A stretch of DNA of 64,000 bases from Archegozetes longisetosus (Eukaryota; Arthropoda; Arachnida; Sarcoptiformes; Trhypochthoniidae), in assembly GCA_018873245.2 (NCBI GenBank), contig JAEMBT020000003.1, forward strand, positions 2,499,843 to 2,563,842, written 5' to 3'. Each line of letters begins with the position of its first letter. The first letter of the stretch is position 1. Below are positions 11,360-24,200 of this stretch, one piece after another. A model generated the notes under the pieces. The model had not been told where the DNA came from, did not search any database, and worked only from the letters and a program-made list of their open reading frames with translations. The translations under genes were made by a program, and so were the position numbers.

Positions 11360-14300
11360 AATGTTCTCAATAAGAGCAGGTCTATGTCTCCTTACAGTCT
11401 TGACCGCATTGAAAATATCGACCTCTTCGTGTGCAACTACTTGTTCAATAACAAGATTGGCCGCACAGTAAACCCCAGCCCGAGATTTGCCATTTCTAGT
11501 ATTTTAAAATAGAGGTAGATTTCAGACACAAGTCAGCTATTTTAAGGACATCAGTGCTATTAAGAGATTGAATTGTCATGAATCACGCTCTGTAACAATG
11601 TTAATCATTTGAAATATTGACTTGACAAAAATCTAGTGATTAAGCATTTTGTATTTTGATTCTATCTCATTCTAAATCAGCGGTCAGCATATCGCAGCTC
11701 TTGGATCAAATCTAGTTGATCAACCATTTTATTTGGCCTTTTCAGGCTTCTAGAAATATAATTAATAAGCAGTTTTGTATCAAAAGTAATGCGATTTTAT
11801 ATCTATTGAGTAAACTTTCTTCAAATTCAAGCTCTAAGACATTTTCATAACAAAAATCTTTTTTGTTCAACAATTTTCATGAATTTCTTTTCTGTTTAAT
11901 GGTAACTTTACAACTTTTTGGCCTGATAATCATCAATACATTGAATCAGATTAGCGAGACAAGTTGAGCTGCCGATCGCTGTATTTGATTATCTCGATAT
12001 TCAGCGTGAGTAACGACAATATGGTGCTTTAATAGCATGTAAATCCTATTTATCTGTATCATACGTAGAGATGACAAGAACAGGTCCATAACTAGTCCTT
12101 TGCCTCCATCTTTCAACCATATTAATGAGCTCAACGAGTGCATTAGTTGAAGTCGGAACTTTGTGTCCATAAGGCCATGAGAGGAACTCAAAGAACTGAG
12201 TAATCTTAGGCTCAGCTTTAATGCCAGCCATCAATTCTGTTAATGAGGCCACCTTCTTATTGATCTTGAAGATCCACGAATTAATACTCGGAGGATTATT
12301 GCGAGACATGGTCTCAACTGTAAATACCGATCCATACTTTTTATTTTTCACACTCTCTTTTGGCCAGAATATCGGATAAGACTTTGGAAGAAAAAAATTC
12401 ATTAAGGGTCTGCATAAAAGATGAGTTTAAGTCTGAATCGCATAATCTATATTTCTTACCTTGTTATTCGGAACACCTCCTAGTACTATTACAGAATTGC
12501 AATCATGGTCATAGATAAGGGACCAAATATCAGCGATAGTCTTAGCCATTGGCCATTCAGTGACTATGTATTCTTTAGATCTCGTGTAGCCCTTAAAAAT
12601 CAATAGAGATCAATAAAATGCTTTTAATGGATTAAATCGTAACTTACATCAACGAATACTGCGTTTATATAATCGGTACTGTCGTTGCATTGAAATGATG
12701 ATAAATAAGGCCTAAAGTTATCGGCTAAATAGAAAAAGTGGTGTTAGGTTTTAAATAAAATTTCGAAAGCCTGTAGCTACTTTCATTGCTATAGGCTTTA
12801 CTTTACTGGAATTTCGCTTCTCTATCAAATCAATATTTCTGTAAATCATGATTGCTCTTTAGATCGAAAGCTATCAGTCAATGAGTTTAGGTAAAAAGCA
12901 GATATAAAGGCAATAGTATAGATCAAAAGTTTTGAACCTCAGCTTTGCGGTCCACTAACAATCCACAAAAGAGTCCGAAGTGGGCCGCGTAGAAATTCAG
13001 AAATCAATAAGTAATGGGCCGAATAAAAGTTTCAAACTTAAAACTACCAGGTCAGTCAATAAGTTCGCGGATTATAATCAACTGACTGCAATATACAAGA
13101 GATAAAGAATTTATTGATTAGCCTGATAAACTTTTCACTGAATTTTCAAAGAAATGAGAACATAAAGTGAATATCAGATAAACTAGCCAGCGTAAACAAT
13201 AAAGCAATCAATTGGAGTAGATATTAATACTCTTATCTTATCATTCTTTACCTAATTGATTTGAAGATCGAATGAATGTTTCTTGAAGAAGAGCCCTAGG
13301 TTTAAGGCTAAAATACTAAAAGGTATACATCAACACATACACACATAAATTTTGATTTCATTTAATTATTCAACTCTTAACAGATGACAATATATAGAAA
13401 TAAGTATTAATAGTTAATAAGTCTTGTCGCGAAAAGTTTTGAGATGACAACTACGATAGTAAAAAGTAAACCTTTCAACTTATGAATATTTTATTTATTT
13501 ATACAAGCAAAAGCAATATAACACATGAATGATTTGCATACTTTACAAATGATTATTAGTAATTCTCATTCATATCAATCTGTACTGAAGTAAATCTAAA
13601 ATTTTGGTAAGGATATGAAAAGTAGCATTAGTTTCAAACTTTTAGGAATTGGGATTCACTTCCAATTCAAATGTAGCGTTCAATGTTAAATTCTTAATCT
13701 TAAACCTAAGGCTCCTTCAAAAAACACATTCAAATTTTGAATATTCAATTTATTTGATGCATTAAGCAGTAGCAACAAACTAAATTAGGTAATCACGTCC
13801 AAAAATAACATTATTTATATTAAGTTTAGATCTGTATTCACTTTAGACTAGTTTAGGTCAGATTCTTTTACTTTGGCTAGACTGAAATGTGAGCGTGATT
13901 TGCAAAAATGAAAAAATATTTGGACACCTAAATACATTTTCCTGTAATAAAACTGAGGTTTTATTTGGGATCAAGCTAGGCAAGATCAAAATGCTTAATA
14001 TTTTTCAAGTTAGACTTCTACAAAACAGTATATCTAACTCTTTTAGGAAAACTAAAATTTAATTCAATTTAAAACTGAGCCAAGACTCATCTAAAAATAT
14101 TAGCTCGTGATGCAACTAAGAGTAGAGATAATTTCAGTCAACTACAACGGCCTGCAAACAAATTTTCATGAAAGATGAGCTACACAATCAAAAAGATTGA
14201 AAACCACTGGTAAAGATGAATGAAATATTTATTATCCACTCGTGAGATTAGTTTTAGGTGAATTTGCAACAATAACACTTATCTATAAGAATAGCTAATT

Positions 14301-15248
14301 TGATTAAAACTTCTTCTGAACTAGTGTTGCTCTTACTTAAGAACTTAATTATTCATTAGAATGATTGAGATTTACAAGTTAGACAATGTATAGAGAAATC
14401 AAAGTTGTTTTAGGTCAAGGCTCTACTGGTGTAGTTCTTAGGGTCAATCCAACTAACTTGAGTGTAGTGCGACCAGGTTTATCATTTAATTCCAGGAGTT
14501 CGAAAAATATCAGTAGGTGAACAAGGTATATTTCTAGGAATTTAGCAATCTCCCAGAAACACGAAGCGGGATCGAACACTATTTTTGTTAAAGCTTCTAA
14601 ATTCCGAGATTTTTCTAGAAATTCCAAGAGATCTAGTCACTTTAACTGGATCGAGCTCACAATCTAACTAAAAGAATTGTGATAATTGAATTGAGAACTT
14701 CGAGAAAGTCAATCACAGAGCTAGCAATCAAATAGATAGCAGCTTTTAAGAGAGTGAAACATCCACTAATGCCTTTGCTCAATAATGCATAGCGATTATT
14801 TTTAAGCTTAGTGCACCATAAAGGCTAAGGATTGCCAAACGAAACTCAATTAAATTTCAGAAGAAAGCTTTAAAATATAACAGAAATATTGAGGGAATGA
14901 TATTAAAATTTTTAAGAACTTGAAGAGCAATTCGATTTGTTAAAAGTTCTATAAATTTATGATAAAATCAAATTTAATCTAGTGAAAGATATACGTGTAT
15001 GCTAAGCACTAGTACATGACCTAAAGTGTCTCTTCAGGGAATATTCTGTAAATTTATTTCGACATTAAGTCACCAATTTTGAGATTCAAAGTAAAGTCCT
15101 ATAAGGCTTAGTACTGACAGAGTTTTAGTAGAAGTAATCTTAACTCACGAGGGACAATAGAAACATCTCTGTTTTTATCCCGATTTTCAATCCGATGACC
15201 TCCAGCGCATTCCCCGATCGATAATTTAGATGTCATTTTGAGCAGTTT
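11360..15248 (-). CDS. Phosphatase linker and D2 domain exons (catalytically dead D2)
   Basis: Five exons encode the D1-D2 linker and D2 of the large phosphatase. Seen in order: TDYINAVFVDGYTR (substrate-side loop), EYIVTEWPMAKTIADIWSLI, YPIFWPKE, KKVASLTELMAG, GHKVPTSTNALVELINMVER, then GPVLVIS joined across an intron to TNGKSRAGVYCAAN. In active phosphatases this last position is HC(X5)R; here His and Cys are absent and only the Arg-Ala-Gly part remains, so D2 cannot act as a cysteine phosphatase. The WPD position reads WPY. D2 domains in the family are commonly regulatory, so this is expected for a pseudophosphatase. For exon 12065-12381 I chose the acceptor at 12382 because the nearer AG at 12410 breaks the frame. 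Confidence 0.85.
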
Positions 15249-18200
15249 CTAGAAATTGGAAACGATGGATAAGAGATATAGTGTTTATGAATTAAACAAA
15301 GGTTAAGTGTTTCCAGGGATATTGAACACTCACCAGAATCTGTCATTAATGATAGCAAGAGAAAGAAGCAATAATTAAATAGACATTATTCTCAAATAAC
15401 TTTTATCGGATTTAAGTAAAATATAAATCGTTTCGATGAAATTTATTTCAGTTTGTATTTGAAGTCTAATTTCAATTAAGTTCCAAAACCTTTTAGAAGT
15501 CAAGTTAAAAGATAATAAGTAAGATTTCTAGAAATAACTTATAGACTGAAATCAAGCATCGAAACAAAATTATTATAGAAATTAAATTTTAATTCTCAGC
15601 TTTAGTATGGAATAGGGACTGTGTTGTTAAGAATCATGTTCATCAACCTCCATGAATTTAAATTTGGGTTGGGTTAGGTTTGAATTCTGTACAGATTTAG
15701 CTAAATTTAAATATAAATATGAGCAGAACTTAAAACAATGCTGTCTCTCATTTCATAGTAAAGCTCAATTATCTATTAAATAAGATAAGAAGTCGAAAAG
15801 AATGAGATTTAATTGAATAACTTAGGCAAATCTTTTGAGTCAGTTGTTAAATGTTGAACTTAGCTTCAAACTAGTTTTAATTAGGCGATAACTTTTGTAT
15901 TAAAGAATTTAAAGATATTTCAATACAATATTTTCATTTGAAAACCTTACAGTTTAGCATTTGAATTTTTTAATTTCGATACTGTATATGTAAAAAGAAA
16001 CCTTTTATAATAATAATGGTGAAATATTCTGGGTTGTGAGCAACAGATAGAATAATATCGAGCGCGATATTTGTAGAGAATTATTGACAAAGAGAAAAAC
16101 TGGTGAGGAGTTTGAACAACAATATTGGCCAAAAACTTAAATTTTAGTTCCAAATCAAAAATTTTGTGGGCAAAATATGTTTTAACGTATCAGAGGTAGT
16201 TGATTGCAGATTTTTTGGAGGTATTTATAGTTAAAATGCAAATTATAATTAAACTCTATAAAATCGATGCAGAATTGCTAGCAGAACAAATCCTTGATCT
16301 GGACATTTGGTGAATCGATGGTATGCTTGGGGTAAGATCATTAAAAGCGATAAATTGGTAGTTAAGTGTACTACTTATAGTAAGACAAAGATTGAATCCC
16401 GAAACACAAAATTAAAGAAACGCAATGTGTAAGATGAAGCAACAGCTTTGATGGCTCTAAGATATCCAAATATTGTGGATATTAGTAATGTTTTAACTAC
16501 TAGTCTAGAAGATGAACACGTCATTTATATAGTAACAAAGATTTTGAATAAGACTAGAGCAATGGTTCGATGATTATGTTACAGAAGATAATAACAAATT
16601 TTCTGATAAAGTTTTTAATCTTCTAAGAAGCATTTAATGAGGGATTTGCATATGGATTTTATGAGAGTCATGTATCATCACATAATGCTTGGAAGATAAT
16701 GATGCCATCCGATTTTGAAAGATATATACAGTAATATCTCGATATAGTGAACGCACTTGTCATGTTGTAACACATACTAGTTAGCTAATAATTACTTCTT
16801 TATAGTGAAATCTCGTTACAGATAATGTGAATTATTAGTCCCCACGATTCGCTATATTGAGGTAACGCCTGAATATATGGATTTCTGTTTGTCACGAATC
16901 AATCAAAAAGTCAATGTGGCTAGACATCATATCAGAGATTTAGGTCAGGTTCTCTAGTTAGCATTCGTTGAGGTAAAGCTTAATATCCTGAAGTTCGGGA
17001 GGGAAGTCAAAAGATTTGTTTACATGTGCACAACTAACTTGAACACTGAGAGGAAAGTTTTTGAACAGTTAGGAGAACTACAAAACCTATTGAGAGATGA
17101 TCTAGTTATAGATATAGACGAAATAGATATACGAAAGTTATAGACTTACGCTTTTGCTTAAACGTTTAATACATAAATTTAAAACAATCAATTTTATAGA
17201 AATAATGTGTTCACTAATATAAATTGTATTTGAAGTATTTATCAAATAAAATAAGAAGTGTTGGCAGTATATAACTTACTCGACTTGTAGCGTAGGGGAA
17301 AATGAGTATATGGCTTTGGTCTTCCATTCTGTTGACCAGTATAATCTTATTAGTTTATTATACAGTACAACTTAACTATAATGGTAGTTAATTGTATTGG
17401 AACTTTACTGTAATATTTAAGAACATTCTAAAACTTTTTTAATTTTTAAATGAAGGAAACATAAAGTTGCCACGATTCTTGCCATAGCAGCCATCAAGCG
17501 GGTACTATTTATTTTATACGCCTACTGAAAATTGTTAATATCCGAACCTTTTAGCACTAGAGATTCATAGGATTGACTCGTGCACTAAAAATTGGTTGCT
17601 AGCAAGCGAGTTTATCAGTATACGAACTGCCAACAATCGGATCATACTGTATTTAGAAATCACTATTAATCTCTAGTATTAGAACCGAGAAATTAAAAAG
17701 AAACTTATGATTGAAATGAACAATCAATGCTCAAAGTCGATCATTATTTTGAGCGACAAACAAGAGATAAGAGATGCTTTAAAGAGTACTCGTTCGATAG
17801 AACAGCAACAGAGAGCAAAAGAAACAAGAAAGATTAGTTTAAAATGTTTTAAGTTTTGATATATTGAATCGAATTGGTATTGCCAGTCATGGTTAGGGTG
17901 ACCACCTCTGGCTTGACTCACGACGGGACAAAATTATCAAAGAGGGGACCCTTACATTTTTTAAAAGAAAAATGCCTCATTTATTAGTCATTACAAATAT
18001 TTAGGTGTCAAACAATACTTTCTAATATTTAAACATTGAAGATTATTAGTCATGGTTGATTTCAAAAGTATATTTTCCCTTAGAAATGGCATCTTTCAAA
18101 GTTATTCAAAGGTAAGAAATACTGGTTTATATCAGATATGTCAAGGCAGAAAAGATTAATTCAATAACTTTTGATTTTAAACCACAGGTGCCCAAAACAT

Positions 18201-21200
18201 TAAACTGAATTTCTTAATCCCTTATCATTTGTAAAATAAATTCAATGTTTGAATTTTTAAGAAATATTTTCTAAGCATATTTTTCAAAATGAAAATTGAA
18301 AAACGGGACAACTAATTGTCCCGTCGAGAGGTTTTGGTCTGACGGGATTTTTGTCTTTCATCTTTAGATAGACGAAACTGTCCCGTCAAAAACGGGACGG
18401 GTGGTCACCCTAGTCATGGTACAGTTGAAAAAGGCATTTGTCAGGAACATACACTTGAACTCTAAATAATCACTATAAGATCAATGAACGATCGAATTTT
18501 AGATCTGAATGTTGTGCAATTCAATAACATGACATTTGAAGAAAGATCACTAGAAGGTAAGCCATGTGCTGTCAAACATATAAAAGTCGTAAGATTACGA
18601 CAGCTGCATCACAACCCATACAAGAAATTAGAAATTTTGATGTCTAAGTCATACAAATTTGGCAGATATTTATGATATCTTAGCAGTTTTTGAAAACAAT
18701 TTTATAAGACTCTGCGTAGTATTGGAGTTTTGGAAGTGATTTCTTGAGAATTGACTCAACAGACTAAAAGCTGGTAATAAAAACATAAATCGAAGAGATT
18801 TCCATCATTTGACAATCCAATCGTTAAGCGTATTGGCATATCTCTGGCACTCATGGTATCACTCATTCAGTTAGACACTTGAATAATATGAAGTTTCCAG
18901 TTATTTCTGGTTCTCTAACACTTAAATTTGCTGATTTTGGTTTAACTAAAGCTAAACCTGGATTCTACATATTCTGACAGGATATTAGGAGATTAGGTGA
19001 TGTTCTCAATTATGATTTTTATGGTCAATTTTTTCAATCTAAATTTTATAACGGCTATCAGAAAATTAGTCGATGATATCAGGTTGCTCAAGAAGTGCCA
19101 ATCATAGTCTGTCCTGCTGGCAGATGCATGCAATATAATTGAGCTTCTCTGCAAATATCTTACCGACAGAACTTTTTAAACATTCATATAATGGATGACT
19201 GATTCGATTCAATAGAAGATGTTTTATGACAGTCAGAAGGCATTCAATATCTCATCTTAAGAACTAAATGTCTTCATTGGGCCTTAGTCAAGCCTGAGAA
19301 ATAGCAGTTCAAATATGAAGTATAAGAACTCAATAATGATTAATATAAACTTGAATTTTCGTGGCAATTTTCGCTCATAATTTTGGTGGTCGCACTTAGA
19401 GTTTAATTGACTTAGTTTAACTTAAACTTACTATAAAAAGTTTAGTTAAAGCATTCGAGTCATTCATTTCTTTACCAAATGAAATAGTGCTGACGACAAT
19501 TTAACATTAATGCTTAATTTTTAATATTTCATTAATATAATTGAGATAACGGTAAGTCGAAGTCCTTTTTTAAGGTTAGAAATATAGAAGAGCCTCGAAA
19601 CTGATCGAATGAAAACGAAATAGCAACTAATTGATAACAATTAGATCGAAAATCTAATAATACTCTAGCAAGGTCATTGTTTCTCGTCATTTGTAATAGT
19701 TTGCGTAAGTTTCTGTTACTTATTTTACTTGAAGAGTCAGGAGCAGAAAAAGGAATCTTTGAAGGTAATCTCTCGAAGCACTCAAACTCTGTAATCAAAG
19801 AGTCAGTAATCGTTTTGAGAGATAAGCAAGACAGGATGCTCCAGAGACTGTTTGGCTGCAGTACAGGAATACAGAAGTGGAGAGACAGAGAAGACCTAAA
19901 GGTATTTTGAGTGAAATGGGTTTAATATATTCGATATATTGAATATATCACTAGAGGAAATATAGTTATAGCGGCATTTATAATGTAAATGCACCAAAAC
20001 TCTATCCTACTAGAATATAAGTCATCCAAATATTGTTGATGTCAATCATGTTCTAACAGTTGGTGAACAAAACTCCACGAGACTATAAATATTAATGGAA
20101 TTTGTAGAAGTGATTTTAGAGAAATGGCTTAACAGGCTTGAAGTTAATAGAGTAAAAGTGGGTCAAATAAATTTTAATGATTTGACGTGACAATCGATAA
20201 ATGGATTTGCATATCTTCACCGGAATAAAATAGCTTACTTAGACGTACACCAGAATATTATAATGCTTTCACGCGTTTTCATTTATCTTACACTTAAATT
20301 TGTTGACTTTAGTTTGGCTTGGATAATCGCAAATCCTGATAAAATGAAAGAGGATATGGTGCGTTTGGATTATATTATTGAATTTATGCTCCTTCAGGTC
20401 CTTTTTTTCAGCGTGACTTTTGAGAAGGACATCAGAAAATTAGTAAAAGAAATGATAAGATACAATTGGATTCAATCAGATACAATGGAAGATACCTACA
20501 ACGAATGGTGGGTTCGTAATAACGATTCTAAGCCTAGGTATCTCATTTTTTCTTTTAGGTTACAGGCAAGATCGAGAAATAATAGTTTAATAAAATTTAC
20601 AATTGAAATAAAATACTGGCACGAATTTTAGCTTCACGAGATTCTGAATTAACTACTCTTCAATGTTCGATAATACAATGGAACTTGAATGACAACTTTA
20701 CTAGATTAGGCCGGAATTTGGTTATTATTTGGAGTCATTGTAAGCCTTAATACATAAAAACAATGGAAACTAATAGTAATTCAAACTTTTCATATCTCAT
20801 TTTTAATACTTAAGGTTACAGGCAAGATCGTTAGAAATAATAGTTTCAAATATAATTAATTTTAGAATTGAAATAAAATACTGGCATGAATTTTAGCTAT
20901 AGTCCCGAGATTCTGAATTAACTACTGCTCTCGTGACGACATACACTTTAATTCAACTAAAATCACAGAATGAACAGGTTGAGTGAAAGCACTGAAGGCA
21001 TTAACTCGGGCACCAAATGCAACTAAGGGCTTTACTTTGAAATGAGATGTTATATTGTTGAGGAACGTGCTGCTCAGTTATTACTCTGCTTAAACTTATT
21101 TTATACCCATGAATTGTACTTCAATTTAAAAAATACTATTGTACAAGATTTTTGTTGAATGGAAGTTTCTATCAATCACTATTTGAAATCAATGATTATT

Positions 21201-24200
21201 AACGTAGACTTTGAATAGGGATCCGAAGATTAATTCGAAACTTGATCGAAAAATATTGAACAAGTTCTACAATAATTTCATAGTTTATAAAATCTATGAT
21301 ATACTTAGGAATCAAATATTTTTCGTTTAGCTCTCAGTCATGCCTGAGAAATTACAGTCAAAATCAAACGATTTAAGGAAAGTTTCAAATGAAAAAATTA
21401 AAATTTAAGCAAAAGCTTATTGTTTACTTGAAATTCTCGTTGATATTCATTCTGTTTTGTTATTGGATTTTTAGTTGACTTGTACTTCAACTGTTGAGAA
21501 ATTTCATTCAGCGGAAACCAAGTTCTGCCACAAATATAGGATTCTTCTATAGTCTCATATATGAACTTATATTGTTCCTGATATCGGAGAAAATTTCTTA
21601 CGTTAATATCGCATACTTTTATCGGTAGCGCAAATAATGCTATACAAATAAGGGATACTAAATTGGAACAGAACTATTTCGAGAGCCTGTAACTTTATTA
21701 GCTAACATGATTTAATATACAATACACCAAATTAAAGCTGAAGAATGCAATTTGATGATATCTATTCACATAACAAATTTCTGATCTGAAACATGAATAA
21801 AGCTAAAAATGTTCTAGATACATGCAAACCTTGATTTACCTGATTAATTATTGTTCGATTATAATATTGCCTTGCTCATTTGAGTCATCAGTACTAACTT
21901 TCGGTTTAGTACTATTTTCAGTTACCTCCAAAACTTCAAAATAATATTACATGTCTATCAAACAATGCATTTAATTTGTAGATAATTATTAATAGATAAA
22001 TGGCTATTTATATATATCAAGAACTTTGTATTAAACTATTGCTCGTTGCGTTGATGTTTTAGGCGAGAAATCATCGATAATATTAAATATAATTAAAATG
22101 TCATCGTTTAGCTATGATTTGGTATATCATATGTTGGGTTAACTCATAAAAAATGGTAAGCGCTTGAAATAGTTGTACTCCTATTTAACACCTCATACTC
22201 TTACCGCATTCTCAATCATTCCCTTTCGAGATTCGCGTAATAGTTTTGCGTAACCGAATATATCGACCATACCTTCCTCTTCAGCTAATTCTAAATTAGC
22301 ATCAAGGCAAAGGTAAGTTCCAGTTCTTCCACAGCCATCACTTAAAACAGAATATTTTCAATGATATAAACTATTAGAAGTGCACACAATGTACGGTTGA
22401 ATTGAAATTCTATCAACAGACCTGCAGTGAACAATCAATGGTCCAGTATTTATATCACTTAATTCCTCACAATAAAGTTTGACACGTTTGCGAAATCTTA
22501 ATATTGAGTCAGAAAATGGACATGAATTGGCTGACCAGCTATGGAAATGAAGTTGATATATGATTCTGTATTCACCGCAATCGATATCATTCTTCAGAGC
22601 TTTTTCCGATTGAGGTTTTTTCTAAAGTCGAAAAATAAATTTTCAATGCCAGATAAGAAAAAAACAAAACTGAATTTTGAACTGGTGAAAAGAGGGTAAT
22701 ATTTTAAAGGAAAAATGAAGCCTTTATGAGAAAAGGATAAATTATCGATTCGAACAGAAGTTAAAAGTAATGATAAAGTTAGGCTTACTCTGGCATTAAA
22801 TCTAACTTTAATGGTTCGAATAACATAATCAGCCAATTTATCTTCATCTATCAGCGTGACCTCGTACGGTCCGTACTCCTCTGATGAGTTGATCACTGAC
22901 GGCCAATATTGCGCACACATCACGCGTATAAAGTCAAAAACTTTCGTAAGCATTACAATGATATGAGACTGACTCTGCCATATCATAGCCCAAAAGTCAA
23001 CAATTGTGTGCTCGTTAGGTCCTTGTGCTACTATGTAGGCGTTCGGCTTCAATAAACTCTATTAATAGCAATACATTTATTCTATCTGAAGTTTACTCTT
23101 GATGAGAGTTTGCTTTATTTTTAAGTTAAGCTAACTAAAAGCTCGTTAAAAAGTAATCATAGATACTGCTTTAGAGAAACCTCTTAAATCTCCTGACTAT
23201 TGCCATTTTTCATGTGCAAAATCTCAGCAAAAATCGCTTTATTGGTTGTTTATTTAGTAGTGTAAATGTTGTCAGCAATCTAAACTTTGAAGTCAAACTT
23301 ACGTCAATATAAGATGCGTTTATATAATCGGATTTTGATTTTTGAGATGTTGCCTGTAGTACTACGCGATTGTAGTCATCTTTTTTGCAAAGAGCACAGA
23401 AAAATTTCAAGAAAACATTTTAAAATCTTCTCGAAGAAATAATAGAGCGAAAAATGATTATGTTGACTTACATGGTAAGTATTTTTTGTAGCTATTTTTG
23501 ATTTGATTTTCAGTTTTATTTGCGTGACGAATGGAATGGGTTTCCACTTTTGATATTAGCTTCAGAAGAAAGATCAAAATTTATGAAACAATTTTTTAAG
23601 TGCATTAATCTATATTTTGGCGTGTAATCTTAAAATGTGGTCAATATAAATGAGTAAAAAGGATTAGTGTGATGAAAGTGAATAGAGTTGATAAACATGT
23701 TCAGTCATGCATTAGTTTAAAATTGCTAATTCCTTCATAGCATTAAAGCTTGAAAATAGCTTTGCAAAAGAAAAAATTTCACTTTTATTATCGTCAAATT
23801 AATTACTTTTTAAGTAATCTAAAAACAAGTTATACTTTACGCATTGCCATAAAGATCAGTTAATTGTGATTACAAAAATTTTGAGCCAATTAAGTTTTGA
23901 AGCGAAAATAATTTTGGTTCCATTATCCTTCTCTTCTACAATATGATTACTGCAAATGACGCTCACAGTCGAATGGAGTTTTGGTTAGATTTGAAATTGC
24001 GTTCAAGAAATGGTTTTATCGAATGCGCTCTGCCGCGCTTAACTTAACTTATGAATTATCATTTTTGAGCCTCATTCACAATAAGGCATATAAGATGCCG
24101 TAGTGTTACTGAAATTTTCTTTTTCGTTCAAGCTCGTTAAGATCTGAATTGTGAGACTTTTAACAAGATTAGATTTATTGATCTGTTTTATTGCTCAACT

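Noticed and set aside
11946..12191. Second - strand frame overlapping the phosphatase D2 exon
   Set aside because: It is the out-of-frame shadow of the exon at 12065-12381.
12382..12409. Acceptor at 12410 (tttatgcag) as the start of the D2 exon
   Set aside because: It gives the wrong reading phase; the AG before TCTTATCCG keeps the frame after the donor at 12459.
14415..14627. - strand open frame in the phosphatase intron
   Set aside because: Not flanked by usable splice sites in phase and not needed for the exon chain.
16240..20631. A functional protein kinase gene
   Set aside because: Key motifs are altered or lost (YLD for HRD, DFS for DFG in copy C) and frames are broken in every copy.
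21880..21975. Possible small exon on the - strand (VTENSTKPKVSTDD)
   Set aside because: Its frame is closed by a stop directly at the only nearby acceptor, and the exon chain 22205-22340 to 21428-21577 is complete without it.
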